A DNA stretch of 64,000 bases, from positions 1-64,000 of the forward strand of contig JAESPV010000087.1 of the NCBI GenBank assembly GCA_016765495.1. Reading direction: 5' to 3'. The position numbers and the translations under genes were made by a program. This document shows positions 62,662 through 64,000 of the stretch, piece by piece (the first letter of the stretch is position 1; every line of letters starts with the position of its first letter). Source of the DNA: Desulfocapsa sp. GTDB lineage: Bacteria > Desulfobacterota > Desulfobulbia > Desulfobulbales > Desulfocapsaceae. The notes below the pieces were generated by a model. The model was given only the letters and a program-made list of their open reading frames with translations. It was not told where the DNA came from and searched no databases.

Positions 62662-62856
62662 TCAGGCGTTCCCTTTAGGAAAGAAGTGAATAACACCATC
62701 TATTTCAGAGGTGTCACAGACGTGGCCAGTGTTCAATTCAATCTGAAGAAATTCTTCAATTCCCTCAGGTGGCAGTGCAAGGCTTGAGCCTTCTGGCAGG
62801 TGATATACCAGTGTATGGACTTTGGTAAAATCCACGGGGGGAACAAAGAGTTTCAT
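62662..62856 (-). CDS. Small protein of unknown function
   Basis: A 64-residue protein, MKLFVPPVDFTKVHTLVYHL followed by a Pro-rich, acidic middle (PPEGIEEFLQIELNTGHVCD). No family recognised, no membrane segment and no clear nucleic-acid-binding motif. It lies 20 nt upstream of the PHP gene on the same strand, probably in one transcript. GGAT lies 9 nt before the ATG. It reads like a real gene (coherent composition), but evidence is limited. Confidence 0.5.
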   Translation of the reverse strand: MKLFVPPVDFTKVHTLVYHLPEGSSLALPPEGIEEFLQIELNTGHVCDTSEIDGVIHFFPKGNA

Positions 62857-62880
62857 GCAATAAGTATCCGTATTGAAAAG

Positions 62881-62975
62881 AACATAATGCCCTGTGGGCA
62901 GTAGCTGACAGCTAGTATAGGAAAAATTCCCACAGAAACGTTAATTTTCCGATACATGGTGATATTCCTTAAAAG
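62881..62975. repeat. Diverged relative of the 4569 element
   Basis: GAACATAATGCCCTGTGGGCAG at the left, a TAGCTG/CAGCTA inverted repeat, a GGAAAAATTCC palindrome, and TTTTCCGATACATG at the right follow the same order as in 4573-4681. The terminal inverted repeats are not preserved. It lies upstream of the minus-strand gene pair. The rest of the gap (62976-63202) holds only a 23-codon coherent fragment near 63001 and the ribosome site of the next gene. Confidence 0.4.
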
Positions 62976-63202
62976 AACACAACCAGTATGGGGCTAAATT
63001 GTTGAATGCGATTATAAGTACCCTTGAGGTAAACCGCAAGGAAATTGACGAAAAATTACGGATAATCTGAAATGCCGAAAACCTCATGGGAAATAGGTTT
63101 GACACCGACCTGCTATGTGTTTATTGTATGACGGCCAATGAATGGGTATTCACTTCTCCAGTAGTGATATGATGATACTGAAAAAAAATAAAAGGTGTTT
63201 AG

Positions 63203-64000
63203 ATGAGCGAGCAAGAAATGTCCGGTAAGGAAAAAACGTTGTTTGGCAAGGGGCTCAACCCTTCCAATATTCTTCCCCAGAAATTAACTCTGGATTCCAA
63301 AATTAAATTTCGTTGTCATCCTGACGTGGAATGTTTTACTGCCTGTTGTCGTGGCATTAAGATTGTTCTTACACCCTACGATATTCTGATGCTTAAAAAT
63401 CGTTTGGGGCTGCCTGCTCACGAATTCCTTCAGGAATATACAACCCCCGTATATCTGGAAAAAACTGATATGCCCGGCGTTGCCCTGAAACTTCGCGAAG
63501 ATGATGAGAACACATGTCCCTTTGTTACTCCAGAAGGGTGTACCGTGTATACTGATCGTCCGTCAGCTTGTCGATATTATCCTGTTGGGATGGCTGATTT
63601 CCACGAAGGCCAGGGAAGCATGGGGAAAGGTGCGGATCATAAAGACGAAGAAAAGTTTTTCTTTATTGTAAAAGAAGATCACTGCAAGGGGTTTAAAGAG
63701 GATAAAGAGTGGACCGTTGCCGAGTGGCGTAAAGACCAGGGTGTTGATGTTCGTGATGAAATGAATAAAGAATGGCTGCGTCTGGTTATGCGCCGTAAAT
63801 CCTTTGGTCATCAGGCGTCTCTTTCAGAACAGGCAAAACGGATGTTCTTTATGACTTCTACTGATCTTGATCATTTTCGTAGATTTGTTCTTGAGAGTTC
63901 TTTTCTTGATACGTACATCATTGATGATGAAACAGTTGAGAAAATCAAGAATGATGATGTGGAATTGATGCTCTTCTCCTTTAAGTACTTGGCCAATGCT
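63203..64000 (+). CDS. YkgJ-family cysteine-cluster protein, 3' truncated by window edge
   Basis: 266 codons are visible and the frame is still open at 64000. The N-terminal half carries ECFTACCRGIKIVLTPYDI, then CPFVTPEGCTVYTDRPSACRYYPVG, the CxxxCC...C...C pattern of YkgJ (zinc or Fe-S binding, formerly UPF0153). The region after residue 130 is less conserved and may be another domain. The start ATG has AGGTG about 6 nt upstream. Function unknown. Confidence 0.82.
   Translation, partial: MSEQEMSGKEKTLFGKGLNPSNILPQKLTLDSKIKFRCHPDVECFTACCRGIKIVLTPYDILMLKNRLGLPAHEFLQEYTTPVYLEKTDMPGVALKLREDDENTCPFVTPEGCTVYTDRPSACRYYPVGMADFHEGQGSMGKGADHKDEEKFFFIVKEDHCKGFKEDKEWTVAEWRKDQGVDVRDEMNKEWLRLVMRRKSFGHQASLSEQAKRMFFMTSTDLDHFRRFVLESSFLDTYIIDDETVEKIKNDDVELMLFSFKYLANA

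Noticed and set aside
63001-63072. Fragment LLNAIISTLEVNRKEIDEKL in the gap before the last gene
   Set aside because: Coherent for about 23 codons but with no start or ribosome site and a nearby stop; may be a transposase or gene relic, too short to call.
1-64000. CRISPR arrays, prophage and additional UGA-containing genes
   Set aside because: No regularly spaced repeat array, no phage structural genes, and no other gene frame broken by a single TGA with conserved flanks was noticed.

Overview
The window reads as a chromosomal segment of a Gram-negative, anaerobic, sulfur-metabolising bacterium. I infer Desulfobacterota, probably close to Desulfobulbales. The basis is inference from gene content: selenocysteine-containing SelD, B. 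subtilis-type PurF with Fe-S cysteines, a Desulfovibrio-type single-cluster ferredoxin, a CoA-disulfide-reductase/rhodanese fusion, a SulP anion carrier and a meso-DAP-type MurE. Base composition is moderate. Both ends cut a gene.

Region 1 (1-3.65 kb) is accessory DNA: the 3' part of a PD-(D/E)XK transposase-like gene, a DUF4160/DUF2442 pair, a VapBC toxin-antitoxin pair, a coiled-coil membrane protein and a REP-associated tyrosine transposase. The gaps between these genes carry four copies of a GGGGACACGTTACCTATTC-like repeat. Region 2 (3.65-36.2 kb) is a housekeeping mosaic: HD hydrolase, ferredoxin, purF, selD (with an in-frame UGA), M20 peptidase, ispDF fusion, rnpB, zinc-ribbon protein, Nif3-like protein, tRNA-Met, M48-TPR protease, nfo, purL, a GspE/PilB ATPase, smpB-ssrA, a U32 peptidase-like gene, a small degraded toxin-antitoxin island, a sugar nucleotidyltransferase, SulP, dus, a thioredoxin-like protein, a CCA-adding enzyme, rlmE, yebC-ruvCAB and panB.

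Region 3 (36.7-53.3 kb) is a division and cell-wall (dcw) cluster, starting at a sigma-70-like promoter and an MraZ operator: mraZ-rsmH-ftsL-ftsI-murE/F(fused)-mraY-murD-murG-murC-murB-ftsQ-ftsA-ftsZ. Two things are unusual together. ftsW is missing from its usual place between murD and murG, and the FtsI homologue, intact in frame and carrying a PASTA domain, has lost the SxxK, SxN and KTG motifs of the transpeptidase. So the SEDS/class-B PBP pair that normally makes septal peptidoglycan is absent or non-catalytic in this cluster. This is the most interesting signal in the window.

Region 4 (53.3-64 kb) has a TIGR03960-type radical SAM protein overlapping an orphan histidine kinase, a FetAB-like ABC exporter, the CoA-disulfide reductase/rhodanese protein, a HEAT-repeat protein ending in a receiver domain, a PHP-family phosphatase with a small upstream gene, and the start of a YkgJ-type cysteine-cluster protein. 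Small non-coding repeats (heptamer arrays, terminal-inverted-repeat elements, a 9-nt array next to the ispDF start codon) are scattered through the intergenic spaces. No CRISPR array, rRNA or prophage was seen.
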